The notes: a model not told the origin generated them from the sequence alone. A stretch of DNA of 64,000 bases from Nemania diffusa (GCA_038501195.1 JBBPUQ010000008.1:3854501-3918500); one strand, 5' to 3'. Positions 1 to 11,422 are shown, counted from the first letter of the stretch. Translations and numbers: made by a program.

Positions 1-428
1 AGGCGTGCAGCATCGGCGACCTGCTCAAGGACTGGCGGCGCATCAACGTCGCGTTCACGCGCGCCAAGACGAAGCTGCTCGTCGTCGGCAGCCGCGAGAC
101 GCTGAAAGGCAGCGGGGAGCTGGAGATGCTCAGCCGGTTCGTCCGCCTCATGGAGGACCGCGACTGGGTGTACGACCTGCCCCGCGACGCGCTCGAGAGC
201 CACCTCTTCGAGGACGGCGCGCCGGGCAGCTTGGCCTCGCCGTCGAAGAGGAGCCCGAAGAAAGCGGGTCCCGCGGCTGGTGGGGTGAAGAGAGCGGGGC
301 GCGTCTTGGCTGGGAAGGAGAATCAGGTACCCGGCCCCAAGAGGGGGACTATCACGGGCCGGGCGCTTCTGAAGAATAACCCCGTCTCGAGAGATATCTT
401 GAACGAGATGATGGGGGGTGTTTATTAG
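1..428 (+). CDS. DNA2: DNA2 replication helicase/nuclease, C-terminal end (partial)
   Basis: The frame is open from base 3 and stops at 428, so only the last 141 residues are in the window; the rest lies to the left. The fragment opens with the superfamily-1 helicase block GDLLKDWRRINVAFTRAKTK followed by LLVVGS, which matches helicase motif VI of Dna2 (the arginine in VAFTRAK contacts ATP in this family). After it comes a short folded stretch and then a basic, Ser/Pro/Lys-rich tail (SPSKRSPKKAG) that is probably disordered. Dna2 trims long 5' flaps during Okazaki-fragment maturation and resects double-strand breaks in the nucleus. The next gene to the right is on the other strand, so the two 3' ends face each other. 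Family assignment is firm; the gene symbol rests on this C-terminal block alone. Confidence 0.85.
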   Translation, partial: ACSIGDLLKDWRRINVAFTRAKTKLLVVGSRETLKGSGELEMLSRFVRLMEDRDWVYDLPRDALESHLFEDGAPGSLASPSKRSPKKAGPAAGGVKRAGRVLAGKENQVPGPKRGTITGRALLKNNPVSRDILNEMMGGVY

Positions 429-1401
429 CTCCGTTAGCTGGTTTAGTCAGCGGGAGCTGAATGCTTGTTTCTTACTATGGGCCTATGGAGCATTGGCATT
501 GGTTAGGGTTTGTAAGGCGTTGCGCGTTAGTAGGATTATATCGGGTTTAGGGATATAGCATCATGATATGACGATAGGGTTGGCGCATTGTTAGGTATCT
601 AGATATGTAGTCTTTAGAAACGCACTCATACGAGCCAGAGGAATGAATAAGACGGTGCTTTGTTGTGTAGCATGATTGTTTTGCTGTACTTGGTGTTTTT
701 TTTACTGTGATTAAATAAAACTTTAGTATTATAATTGTTAGAATTTCTCAGCATACAGTAGATAATCTTTCCTTTTTTTTTGGCTCTTGTGTTCTTGCTA
801 ATTAACTCCTATCGTGCCTTTCTTATAGCCGAGTTCTGTTTTCGCTCTGCAGCAGTACAATCCTGCGGCTCTATTTCGTGACTACAGTAACAAATAAACA
901 AAACCTAGATACCATCCCCCATAATTGACCCTTTTCAAGTAATTAGTATGATTGATGTTTGCTAATAGAGTACCAAATTGGTTGCTAATTTGAATAGGTA
1001 AAATACTCGAGCTTGTAAGTTAATAGGGGATCTCTACTCTGAGCAGTTCTCGTGAAATATCTTCGCAGTCACACGCGCGTCATATCATCTCATATTTCAT
1101 ATAATCACCCGAGTTTATCTTACGAATAAAGTTTATCATAGAGAACTAAATGAGCATGCTCAAAGTTTGTAATAACATCAAAACATCTGACGGCAATGAA
1201 CGAGTTGCTTCTCAGACGTCTAGAACCCCTGGTCTGACAAGGCCGTCATTTGGCTTTCGTAATAAGGAAAAGGTCATGAAAAAGGAAACAGTCCACGAAA
1301 TCTCTACTCCCATTCCAGAGTTAGAATCCCAAATATCTAATATCCAACGAACGCCCTGTCATAACACTTAACACGGATGTCAGGTCTTCAGAGGTCTTGA
1401 A
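429..1401. other. Convergent 3' spacer, no gene seen
   Basis: This AT-rich spacer lies between the 3' ends of the DNA2-like and C2H2 zinc-finger genes. It has T-rich and A-rich runs near 700-780 that could serve as polyadenylation signals. A 73-codon open frame at 1150-1371 shows no recognisable family and is not called. Confidence 0.5.
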
Positions 1402-2345
1402 TTACTCATGAGCGTTGAAGTCGGCGTTACCCTCGTGACTCTGCCCGTCCGCCTCATTCATCTGGAAGCCGTTAAACTGGAACATATCTCTAGCTGGCCC
1501 ATAGTTCCCAAACTGCTGGGGGTGATCGCCCTGCACAGCGACTCCGTCCATGTAGCCGTCCCCCATGATAGGGTTCCCCATTAGCTGATAGTTTCCAAAC
1601 GGCTGGGGGGGGTTGCCTGGCACGCCAGTTCCATTCACGTAGTAGCTACCATTCATGAAAAAGGCCCCCGTTGGCTGGTAGTTCACACCTTGCTGGTGGT
1701 TATTACCATTTGCCTGGCCGAAATAGTTAATCATGGGGAAGGTGTTAGAGTAAGTAGGCTCTGGCTGGTAAGGCATGGAGTTCTTGAAAGACCTATGAAA
1801 TCGTCCCATGTGCATAATTAAGTCCTCCTGGCGAGCAAATCCTTCTAGGCCCCACCTATCGCATCCAGGTTCCATGCAGGAGAAAGGGAGTGGTGGATAG
1901 CCCAGCAGGTGAGGCACGTGCGGGACATAAGCTGGAGCTTGCTCCTGAGGCTCGGCGGCTGACATTGGGGCCGGCTGCTGTCCCTGCGCTTGAGGTTCTG
2001 GGTTGGCTAGATTGTTATTGCCCTGCTTGTGAAAGCCTCTCAAGTGCTGGTTGAGATGATCTTTGCGGGTGAACACTCGGATAGGGTCGCATTGTGGGCA
2101 TTGATATGCAGCCTTCTTATTTTTAGAATCGATATGGCGAATCAGAGCATCCTGACGAGAAAATCTGCGGCTACAACTACAGGTAGGGTATGGAGGGCCG
2201 CCGCTATTGGCGGTTTAGCTCGGGATGAAAAAAAAAAAACTTACCGACCATGTCCCACTCTTAGTGGGGCATGGGAAACGGTGGTCGGCTGCCCACCATT
2301 GACGGGGTTGTTGTTGCTTGGCTGTACCTGGTTGTATTGAGACAT
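1402..2345 (-). CDS. C2H2 zinc-finger protein with Gly/Asn/Gln-rich tail
   Basis: The model is complement(join(1402..2203,2245..2345)), 300 residues. The first exon starts at the ATG at 2345; the intron is 41 bases with a GTAAGT donor, a long T run and an AATAG acceptor, and the joined frame stays open. Three finger-like units are visible: a variant TCSCSRRFSRQDALIRHI, a finger CPQCDPIRVFTRKDHLNQH ending in RGFH, and a later unit CMEPGCDRWGLEGFARQEDL ending in MHMGRFH. The C-terminal half repeats short Gly-Asn-Tyr/Phe and Met-Asp-Gly phrases (for example QPFGNYQLMGNP and QQFGNYGPARDM) and is probably disordered. It most likely binds DNA in the nucleus; target genes are unknown. The closely spaced fingers and low-complexity tail are common in ascomycete regulators, but no orthologue is recognised. 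Confidence 0.75.
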
Positions 2346-3358
2346 TGCGTGAAGCTTTGGCGGGTCGGGTTTTGAAGAGTCTAAGCAGTTGATTGGACGA
2401 AATACATCAAGAAAGCAATGGGTGACGGCGTTTTAGAAACGGGGCCGTCATCTGCCTTTGTGCTTCACTTGGGAGTCGTTCTGATGGTTTTTTTGGCGGT
2501 ACCTAATGGTACATATCTACAGGTATAGGGTGTTTAGTGCAGAGTAGCGTAGGGTGGCATAGGGTGTATAGGGTGGCATACATAAGGTGGCATAGGGTGG
2601 CAGATAGGGTAGCATAGGTAAGGTGGTATGCAGTAGGGCGACAGAGGCTGGTATATATTGGAAAGGACGATACGCAGATAGGTCTTAAGCCTGTCCATAC
2701 TGAATAGAATTGAATAAAGGTACACGACTGAATAATATCCTAGGAATTGGTGATATCACCTTGCCTCGTCGTTGTGAAAGCGTCTTTGAGGTACGGGGTT
2801 TTACTTGAGAGTCCTCATTGGGAATGAAAAGAAACTGAGTAATCTATATACATGAAGAGGAGAAAACCTGTGATGGGTTTGTCAGGGCTATATAAACCAC
2901 GATTTTGAAGATATAGAATCACTATAGTCTACTCTACCTGTACCTTTCTGTTATATTCTAGGTACTCCCTCTTTTAGCCAAATAGCACGCCATCTTAGTT
3001 ACTCGCTCATTACCACGTTCTCCTGACCCTTTTTCAAATTAAGCTTCCATGTATTAGATGATGTAGGGTATGTCTCGGTAGCGATAATGTAAATGTAGTT
3101 GTAGGTTCTGAAGGAGTAAGGTTGGCGCGCGGACGCTACTTATGTATAAATTTGATGCTGCTGTCTCTATCGAGATATTATTTATGGGATAGGGCAACTA
3201 TGACTACAGCCTCGCGAAAACATGTTGCCGCGGCTTCAGGGGGCGCTAAATATTATTCTGCGTTATAATCAAGAAGCCACTTTTGAGCTAAATAAGATAA
3301 CTAACAAGGACTATGACCACACGTTTTGGAAAATATCTGGAGACTCAACTGACATCCT
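2346..3358. other. Spacer with minisatellite, no gene seen
   Basis: This upstream spacer of the zinc-finger gene holds the tandem repeat listed separately at 2526-2640. The rest is AT-rich with no coding-like stretch. Confidence 0.5.
2526..2640. repeat. Degenerate minisatellite (GGGTGGCATA-type)
   Basis: The phrase TAGGGTGGCATA recurs with small changes about eight times in roughly 115 bases (for example near 2547, 2569, 2586, 2596). Spacing varies between 10 and 20 bases. The open frame through it on the minus strand encodes only Pro/Tyr/His/Cys-rich repeats and is a by-product of the repeat. Confidence 0.7.
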
Positions 3359-4378
3359 TTACGCCTGAGATATGCGAATCAAGTTAGAACCGACTCCAAC
3401 ACCCGTTGCCCAGTTTTGATGCGCCGTCTGGATGTCCTCCATATCCCAGATATTCTTAACAACGACGTCGATCTCCCCGTCCTTGACCATACCAAAGAGT
3501 GCATTGACGGTCGGCACGAACGACGCCTGGTCACGCGAGATCTGGTAGAAGACAGTCCGTCGGTTCGAGAACACCTTAGCATTCTTAAGCAGCAGCTTCG
3601 CCAACGGCACGAACGCGCTACCGGAGGGCTCCTCGCCCGACAGCGCCTGCTGGTTCTGGCCATACCCGACGAGCAAGCCCTGCTCGCCGATGCCGCCGCT
3701 GCACGGCGGCAGCGCGGCGTACGACTCCTCCCAGCTGCCGGCGCCGAGGGCGTCGAAGACGACGTGCGCGCCGCCGAGCGCCTGCATGGCCGCGATCCAG
3801 TCCTTGTTGGAGTACACGAAGGGCGTGGCGCCGTGCGCGCGCAGCGCCTCGTGGTTGCGCGCCGACGCCGTGCCGTAGACGGTGGCGCCCCGCATCTGGC
3901 ACAGCTTCAGGGTCGCGAAGCCCACGGCGCCGCTGATACCGTGCACGAATACGCGCTGGCCCTTGGTCACCTTGGCCTTCTCGACGAGGCCGAGCGCCGT
4001 CGCCCAGTCGAGCACGATGGCCGTCGCGGCCTCGGGCGTGACGCCGTTCGGCACGCGGATCAGGTACTTCTCCGGCAGGTTGACCAGCTCGGCCTGGGCG
4101 TCGTACACGGTCAGGCAGGCGACCAGGTCACCGGCCTTGACGTAGGCCCCGTCCGTCTTGGCCCGCCCGGCGAGACAGTAGCCAGGGGTGAGTGGCGCTT
4201 TTCTCTGCATGTGGTACTGGCCCCGGCGCATGTTGACGTCGGCGCCGGAGAAGCCCGAGAAGATCGGGGCGACCTGAACCTCGCCCGGCTTAGGCGGTTC
4301 GATGCTCGATGTCTCGACGTTGATCTTGGAGACATCGCCGAACTCGGAAATGATCACCTTGCGAATAGAAGTAGCCAT
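3359..4378 (-). CDS. MDR-superfamily oxidoreductase (quinone oxidoreductase / zeta-crystallin-like)
   Basis: This intronless gene encodes 339 residues from the ATG at 4378. It has the medium-chain dehydrogenase/reductase layout: an N-terminal GroES-like half with SGFSGADVNMRRGQY (residues about 41-55) and PGYCLAGR, then a Rossmann half with the NAD(P)H-binding loop VFVHGISGAVGFATLKLC (about 143-160). The usual zinc-ligand pattern GHE is absent, so it belongs to the zinc-free quinone reductase/enoyl reductase branch. It should reduce an alpha,beta-unsaturated carbonyl or quinone with NADPH in the cytosol. The coding sequence is markedly GC-richer than its flanks, as in the OMS1-like gene further right. 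It is not next to the PKS cluster, and its substrate cannot be told from the sequence. Confidence 0.85.
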   Translation of the reverse strand: MATSIRKVIISEFGDVSKINVETSSIEPPKPGEVQVAPIFSGFSGADVNMRRGQYHMQRKAPLTPGYCLAGRAKTDGAYVKAGDLVACLTVYDAQAELVNLPEKYLIRVPNGVTPEAATAIVLDWATALGLVEKAKVTKGQRVFVHGISGAVGFATLKLCQMRGATVYGTASARNHEALRAHGATPFVYSNKDWIAAMQALGGAHVVFDALGAGSWEESYAALPPCSGGIGEQGLLVGYGQNQQALSGEEPSGSAFVPLAKLLLKNAKVFSNRRTVFYQISRDQASFVPTVNALFGMVKDGEIDVVVKNIWDMEDIQTAHQNWATGVGVGSNLIRISQA

Positions 4379-6730
4379 GTTGGATAGGGAGAAGTGTTTG
4401 AGGGGAATCTAGAGGTGTTTAATGGGGGCAAGTGTGAATGTAAGAAGATGGTACTTGGTGCTGTTTTCTTGTTGGGTTGTGATGTTGTTCATCTACTTTA
4501 CCTATCAATTGAGATGCCATGGCTGCCTCTTTTATATACACTTTGAACTGACTACAATTCTGTGAATCCTTCACGCTCGGATCTATAAACACCATGAGGA
4601 GGTAAAGGAGCTAGTCGACCGAGTTGCGCCGACGGGTTGTATCAAAATGGGAGAATGGGACAACGCGATCAACACGACCCAGTACTCGAAGCTATTCAAG
4701 TCGGGCGCGGTGGCTCAGCATGTGAGAATGCAACCTAATCTAGGTTCACATCTCGCATCCGCGTAGAGAGTTTGGTTGTAGGAGTAGGGGCCTGGCTTGT
4801 TTCGCATAAGCCACGACTCCACTACACCGTCGGAGCAACATCACCCCGCTACTATGCGAGACCGGGTATAGGATAGGTAGTTAACCCTATAAGTAGGTAT
4901 TCTCGATAGTTGGCTTTATTATGCACACTTATGAGTGTAACGCAGGGAGGCAATGAAGAACTTGGAATTGAATTTTTACTTTATTGTCTTCACTGTAGTC
5001 GGTATGGATTAGAAAAATGCTATGTAGATACGAGTAATAATTTAGAATAACTTGAGGACCAAAATGAGTCTGATAGGCAAGCCAAAATACCATACAGAAA
5101 TAGATTTGCAAAGCGAACGGGTAGGGTAGGTTCCATGATGCTTACTACCTAGCTCAGTGAGCTGGGCCAGGTACGTATGGGATTTTCTCCTAGGATCCTT
5201 GATGCCGATCTTATCCAACTAGCAATGAGGAATGAGCACATGCGACGTAGCTCCGTATGAAGAGCTAAGTTCGATGTTTAGAGTCTCTTGCGGCCATGAA
5301 CACACGACCGAGCTCATCATCTATCATCGACTTCGAGACAGAGAGATGTTGGGGGCGAAACTCGGGATTTGCTTAGCTCTTACCAGAGAAAAAGCTGAAT
5401 ATATTAGCTATTAGGGCCAATCGCCTCGACCGTGTAGCTTGAGGGGGATATAATATGGTTTTTGGTATCGAAATAGGCACTTTGCTGCCGCATATCTTAG
5501 CGTTCGCTTTTCATTTATCTAATTGGGAGATTCTTGTTAATCCCAGATGGCGTCATATCTCATTCCGTGCGAGATGAACAAAATGAAGTGAGTCGCAAAT
5601 TATTATGTCTTACGCTCGAAAATAGCTAGAAAATCCTACGTCAAATTAAGCAAAAACTTATCTTTTCCCAAGCTGCGCTTTATTAATAGCGTGGCAGTAA
5701 GAAAAGTCACCACTTTTAAGTACTGCAATTAGTGGACGGTGCACACAAGGCATATACAGTAGACCTAGCCTGAGAAGGAAATGCTGGCTGGTTCTCATAG
5801 CGAAAATCGAATTAACATTCTAGATGTTAAATATTTAGTTTAATAGGGGAATAACACCTACCCACCACGCGGCAACAACACCAGAGATAGACGCCAATGC
5901 CAACGTGGTAGACAAACAGAGAAACTCTACATAGGTACTAGAGCAGTTCCGAAGCAATTCTGGCGACCTTGACGTAGCTAAACCAACATTGAAAGGGGGT
6001 CTAGCCTAACTAATTGCACCGACTGCTTTGGCAAGACAGCTCTCTATATGGCGTGTGAAAAAGTTAATGACAGGGGTAAGTATTTGTCCTCAAGAGCTTC
6101 GCATTACCATTTTCCTACGGAATAAGGACGTGAGGCCACGAGTCGTATCATAATCGTGTTTATCTATTTAAAACACGACCTTGAAAAGGTGCTGATACCA
6201 AATAGCAATGACCGCGTTTGTATTGTTACGAAACGCCAACCTTAACAGAGATAGACCGCTTATTTCATCGATGAGCTCAACCGTTGCAGTAGGCTATTCA
6301 AAGCCAACTATTCATCTTGTTAAATTATGATTAGAATACGGCGCCCGTATTTGATTGCGCTGTAGAAGTTATCGAACTGCACTCAAAGCTGCAAATAATG
6401 CAGGACTTAGGGTATCTAAGATAAACGAGTTGCAGGGCATAAATCGTGAGGCGGCCAAGCATAGCAAGCGCCACAAGCAAGGCGATTGTTGCGAGGGCGT
6501 TCTGGAATGATAGATGAAGATTCTAGTGTATATTAGTATTACATGGTCGGGCAGACGAGTTGTCCTTAGCTTACAATATTGAGAGAACTTATGCCATTGA
6601 CCACCGTGAGATTAAACCCTCAACGGATCATTTCTAACCTCCAATAACGATCGGCTTAGATGTAATATTTCGGTGTAGCGGCATCGCGGGCCTATTCGGT
6701 CTTACTGAGAATATAGGTTGTAGAATCAAA
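4379..6730. other. 2.35-kb spacer with one coding-like fragment
   Basis: Most of this spacer is AT-rich and shows nothing. At about 4585-4735 on the plus strand a GC-richer frame stays open and reads protein-like (ELVDRVAPTGCIKMGEWDNA). It has no start, no flanking exon that could be joined, and no family I can name; it may be a gene remnant. Confidence 0.4.
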
Positions 6731-8469
6731 TTAAGCCTCGTTCCGCCTCAATGCGAGAATATCGGACAATTTAAGCTGTCCTTTGGCACCCCATCCGGAA
6801 GGGCCACTTTCAACCTCGGGACGGACAGCCACGTACCAATTCCAAGCGCGCCGATCAAGGTCAGTAGCACTTAAATGATCTGCCCAGCTTTCGTACAGGA
6901 TCCGAATAGCGCCAAGAAGCCTGGCAACATTTTCTTCTTTCTCAAGATGCAAGGTCTTGACTGTTTTCTTTTTTGGGCTTACCTTTGACATGCTGGCCTG
7001 CGGGTCGGGCTGTTCGCCGGAGGGGTCGATTCGGGTAGTAAAGCTCTTGAAAAGATATGCTCTAGCTGCCTCAGGTCGATGTATAGGCATGCCGACGACA
7101 CCAGCCTCATACGATCTACTAGATGCAGAGCCTGTCGTGCCAGCCTTGTTTTTCATAGCCTCGAGGTCTAAACCCCATACCGCCTCGCCTCCTACTGTAG
7201 CTTGTTCTCCAGTGATACGAAGACGTTCCGACAGCGCACTACAAAGTTCTCGACTTAGCTTAATCATCACCAATCTCGGTAGATGCTTTAAATATCTAGA
7301 GGCAATGGGAAAACTTACTCTCTAAGACAATTGCGCATAATTCGCCAGCGGTCGGGACCGAGCATGACGCCGCCATACCACCGAGTCATCACAACTAACG
7401 TGTCGACAGCATTCATTTCTTGCATGTTCTTCAACAAGAAAGATCCACATCCGCTTTCTCCATCATCGAAGGATTCCTCTTTAATTGTAGTAGCATTAAA
7501 TAGATTCGTAGCTACCTTGGCCCGAAAAGCCCATGCATTGTGAGTTGCAGACTGAAGAGAGGGGACAGCTGCAAAAAGCGATTGCAATACTGACTGGCGT
7601 TGGGAAGGTTCGGTGAGAGCAATAGCCCGCACAACGAATGTCGATTGCTTCAAAGTAATGGGTTGACTAGTCGACCATGATCTGGCGACACCACCGACAG
7701 TACTGTTACTACCAACTCGATCCTGGCCACTGCTGCCGGTCTCATTTGTGTTCGCTACTTCTTTTACGCCTGCGGGAGATTTACTGGCTTCTCCAACTTC
7801 TTCTTCTCCCTTCCATTGATAACCACCTCTTTTCAATACTGTGACGTCCCTGCCCATCACCCTAACCCTCGGCTGGCCGTGACCCCAGCCTTCATCGTCA
7901 GCACTTAGGCCCTTTTCAATACCGAGAGAGACGGCTTTGCTTCTCGAATTAGCACTGACCACGGCTTGGGCCAAGCTTAGCCGACTGGAAGGGGGTTGTT
8001 CTGGCATCGTATATCGTAATAGCTCAACAGCAAAGGCTAGCACGAGCGGTGCCCTATTCGTCAGCAGAGTAGTCTCAGCAATAATGTGTTCATCCGTCTC
8101 GACAGGGAGCTCAAGCGATGCTTCATATTCGCGAGGCTCTACGGGATCAGGGCCGCCAAGATGTAATGTATCACTAGAGGGTTTCAACCGCTTCCCATCC
8201 GCGGTGAGGTCAGAGCCAGCCCTCTTGCTTGCTAACGGCTTAGTTGGGTTCTTCATTCGCGCTTTGCATGCATTCTGAAGAGACCTCGCAGCTTTTGCAT
8301 CGGATATAGCCGACTGGACATCTGAGAGCGGACATTCGGCTATCTGCTGAACACTTCGGAGGTTCTTGGTCTGGAGGCTCTTCACGCGTGATAAGGCATC
8401 TTTAATTGGGACTTTCATCCCCACCGTCATCAGTCGGATGAGATCTTGTAGATCCTGTTGAGCTGACAT
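6731..8469 (-). CDS. Impact/UPF0029-domain protein
   Basis: The model is complement(join(6731..7274,7319..8469)), 564 residues, with a 44-base intron (GTAAGT donor, CCGAG acceptor). The ATG at 8469 is the first in frame. The N-terminal 75 residues form a helical segment (DLIRLMTVGMKVPIKDALSR) that resembles a helix-hairpin-helix unit. A variable middle follows, and then the Impact/UPF0029 domain at about 270-390, seen in THNAWAFRAKVATNL, DDGESGCGSFLL and the hallmark VVMTRWYGGVMLGPDRWR. The Impact/YIH1 family is linked to Gcn1-Gcn2 control of translation, but this protein lacks the RWD domain at its N-terminus, so a YIH1 role cannot be assumed. The C-terminal quarter is unassigned. It shares its 5' region with the divergent OMS1-like gene. 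Confidence 0.8.
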
Positions 8470-9179
8470 CTTATCGGTTTCACAAATGATAAGATAGTCA
8501 AATGTACAAGCAATTGAGAAGTGTTTCTAAATAGATGGACCGTGCTAATTTGGAAGTCGTCGATGATGAGAGCTGGATGTATTGTCAACAAGGTATATCT
8601 GGTTACTGAGGTAGTGCATTAAGCATTTCATAAGGATATATATGCTTGTATGCATATAAGCAGCTTAATTGAAGATGCAAGAGATAACACAGTAAAATCA
8701 AGAATATACACAGTACGGTTCACAGCAAATATCTCTTCGATTATACTGTACCAGGTTCACACTAAAACTTTGCTGGCTATTATCAACGGCAACGGCCTCG
8801 GAGGAGATCGTTCGTCACTGAACCAGTGCCACGGATCCCATATCCAACGTCCGCCTTCGCCATTGTCGAATTAAACCCCAAATCCTGACCTTCAGCCAAA
8901 ACTCACCTAGCCTAGCAGTTTCAATAGGCATTAGTCTCGTGAGGTAGACCACCCCGTTAGCTACCTCATGAGCAAATACTCATCGAATACTTATATGATG
9001 GATTGATGAATGCAGAGGCGTGAATATAGCCAGCCTTGTCGCTCAAATCCTCACTAATTATACCTTTAAGTGAGAAACGCCTGGACTAATAAGCTACTAC
9101 CGTCTACCAAGAGTGCGGGAGGAAGCTAGGTAAGGCAAGCTAAGACGACACAGCTAGCCTGCCGAATTTAGGGCTCACG
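8470..9179. promoter_or_regulatory. Divergent promoter region, Impact-type gene / OMS1-like gene
   Basis: The two start codons face away from each other across 710 bases, so both promoters must lie here. The sequence is AT-rich with no clear TATA box or known operator. Confidence 0.5.
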
Positions 9180-10658
9180 ATGCAGCCTTCCCTTGGTAGT
9201 ATGTCGTGCACTGTCGTAAGGGCTCTCATACGGAACCGAAGAGTACTTGGGAATACCTATGGCTTCAGATTTCACGGCTATGAGGGGATAAGGCGGTACG
9301 CCTCATCGAAGGCACCCACTCCCAGCAGGAAACCCGCCTCAAAGCCACTCCCATACCAGCCCACACAATCACAAACTCAGCCAAACGCACGCGCCCAGCA
9401 GAAGCAGAAGCAGCAGGAGAAGCCAGAGCAAGAGCAGACGCAGAGCAAGAAACGGCCCATCGCAGATCTCGTCCGCGAGCGCTGGCTCGCCATCTTCGGC
9501 TTCGGCAGCGCGCTGGGGTGCCTGGGCTACTTCACCGCGAGTCTCACGATATACTGGCGGACGGATCCGGCGCCCTGCTACCCCATCGGCTGCGAGCCCG
9601 TGACCCCCACGGGCCGGCCGGCCATCCAGTCGCCGTACGAGTTCGACCTGCACCTCGACAAGTCGGAGTGGCGGTACGGCATCACGCGGCTGCGGCGGGA
9701 GATCAGCGCCTCGGCGCGCGGCCACGTCCTCGAGGTCGCGATAGGCACGGGGCGGAACATGGAGTTCTATTCCTGGGACGCGGTGACCGACTCCTTGATG
9801 CCGCCCCAGGAGCGGGCGAAGGCAAAGGCGAAGCGGTCGCTAGCCTTCTTCTTAATGCCGGACTCGGACGGAAAAAAACGGAAGGGTTCAGGGACCGCAC
9901 AGCAGGATGACGATGCGATCCTCAGTTTCACGGGCGTCGACATCTCCCCCGGCATGCTGGACATCACGCTCCAGCGCATACGGCAGGTCGTCCCACACAT
10001 GGCGGGCCAGATTCCCAAGAAGCCATCCTTCGCCATCCTAGCCGCCAAGAACGGCGGCAGCACGCACCCACAGGGCCACGTCGTCTCCCTCGTCTCGGAC
10101 CGGATCCGACTCCTACAGTCGGACGTACAATCGGCTCTCCCCTCACCACCCACCCTCCCATCCCCACCAGCCACGCAACCAGCATCCCACACCGCCTCCC
10201 CGCCCCAGAAATACGACACCATCCTGCAGACCTTCGGCCTCTGCAGCGTGCGCGACCCCGTCTCCCTGCTCGCCCTCATGGCCTCCTCGCTGACGCCGAA
10301 CACGGGGCGCATCCTCCTCCTCGAGCACGGCCGCAGCGTCTGGGACCCCGTCAACGGCCTCCTCGACCGCGGCGCCCGCAGCCACCACGAGCGCTTCGGG
10401 TGCTGGTGGAACCGCGACATCGAGGTCATCGTCAGCGAGGCCGCGCGCCGCGTCCCGGGCCTCGAGATCCTGCGCCTCGAGCGCCCCGGCTGGGCTACCG
10501 GCGGCACGCACGTCGTTGTCGAGTTGCGCGTTGCGGACGCCGGCGTGAAGAACGAGCCGGAGGCGAAGGAGCGGAAATCGACTGACTGGCTTTCTTACAT
10601 TCCGTCCATGCTGTCCGTGAGGCCAGCTGATGAGCCCAAGACAGAGCGGAAAAAGTAG
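9180..10658 (+). CDS. OMS1: OMS1-like mitochondrial methyltransferase
   Basis: This intronless gene encodes 492 residues. The N-terminus is basic and hydroxylated (VVRALIRNRRVLGNTYGFRF, then RRYASS), as expected of a mitochondrial targeting peptide. A Gln/Lys-rich linker leads to one membrane span at about 102-125 (WLAIFGFGSALGCLGYFTAS). The class-I SAM-dependent methyltransferase fold starts near 180 with motif I HVLEVAIGTGRNMEFY. Later come FTGVDISPGMLDIT, YDTILQTFGLCSV and GRILLLEHGRS. This order matches fungal Oms1, an inner-membrane methyltransferase-like protein linked to respiratory-chain maturation. A Pro/Ser-rich insertion sits at about 315-345. The GC content is high compared with the flanks. 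The family is secure; the exact methyl acceptor is unknown. Confidence 0.85.
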   Translation: MQPSLGSMSCTVVRALIRNRRVLGNTYGFRFHGYEGIRRYASSKAPTPSRKPASKPLPYQPTQSQTQPNARAQQKQKQQEKPEQEQTQSKKRPIADLVRERWLAIFGFGSALGCLGYFTASLTIYWRTDPAPCYPIGCEPVTPTGRPAIQSPYEFDLHLDKSEWRYGITRLRREISASARGHVLEVAIGTGRNMEFYSWDAVTDSLMPPQERAKAKAKRSLAFFLMPDSDGKKRKGSGTAQQDDDAILSFTGVDISPGMLDITLQRIRQVVPHMAGQIPKKPSFAILAAKNGGSTHPQGHVVSLVSDRIRLLQSDVQSALPSPPTLPSPPATQPASHTASPPQKYDTILQTFGLCSVRDPVSLLALMASSLTPNTGRILLLEHGRSVWDPVNGLLDRGARSHHERFGCWWNRDIEVIVSEAARRVPGLEILRLERPGWATGGTHVVVELRVADAGVKNEPEAKERKSTDWLSYIPSMLSVRPADEPKTERKK

Positions 10659-11422
10659 TTATCGCATTGTGTCTGGCTGAGTCACAGCTTTTGCTTGACA
10701 TGAGGTTGTTACATATTTGCGTGAGCATGTACGCAATACAGGTAACTCGCAATTGTAGACTATCTCTCGCAATAGTCACCAATCATCCGTACCACGAATC
10801 CAGATCGAAGGAAATCTTATACAATATTAAACACACGGCGAAAACGGCGAATTGATTGGAGATTCGTAATGCATTTATTTCTAAATTGGAAAACCCGAAA
10901 CTTTTACCTTTTTCTTTCCAGGCCCCCCTTTTTTTAAAACCCCAGCCAACTAAAGGATATCTCACGGTCTAGATCACTCTGTGCATCCTGTACATGTCGC
11001 CCAGTACTCTGTTTTCCTCTACTGCTCTACTCAAGCCGTGGTCTCGTCTTTATTCGTATAATATGACGACCAGATGACCTTTCTAGCAGGAATACACCCT
11101 ACACCCGCTCAACGGCACGGGCCCCGGGATGTCATAATACCGCCCCGGAAATGTCCCCCAGCGCTTCTCCCAGAACAAGTTGTCGTACACACAAAAGCTC
11201 CCCCCAGACCAGTGAAAATGACAACAGCCAAATGCCCATAAATCAGAACAAACGCTCCCATTCCACGCCAGTAGTCTCATGTTAACCTCAACTCCTTTCA
11301 ATTGAAACTAGGAGACTCATGACCCATCATACAAAACTCCAGTGATGCAAGAATGACTATTTCTCCGAACGAGACAGAGATGCATAGATACGTAATTATG
11401 CATCAAGCGGCTCACGATAATA
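10659..11422. other. Convergent 3' spacer, no gene seen
   Basis: The 3' ends of the OMS1-like and GDS1-like genes face each other here. A 72-codon minus-strand frame at 11083-11301 has no start context or family and is not called. Confidence 0.5.

Noticed and set aside
1150..1371. 73-codon plus-strand frame between DNA2 and the zinc-finger gene
   Set aside because: No family, low complexity, and it lies in a convergent 3' spacer.
3416..4387. 323-codon open frame on the plus strand opposite the MDR oxidoreductase
   Set aside because: It mirrors a GC-rich real gene; its product is Arg/Val/Gly/Asp-rich with no family motif, while the minus strand gives a complete MDR enzyme.
9767..10507. 246-codon minus-strand frame inside the OMS1-like gene
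   Set aside because: Antisense shadow of a GC-rich gene; composition is Arg/Ser/Gly-rich and no domain is visible.
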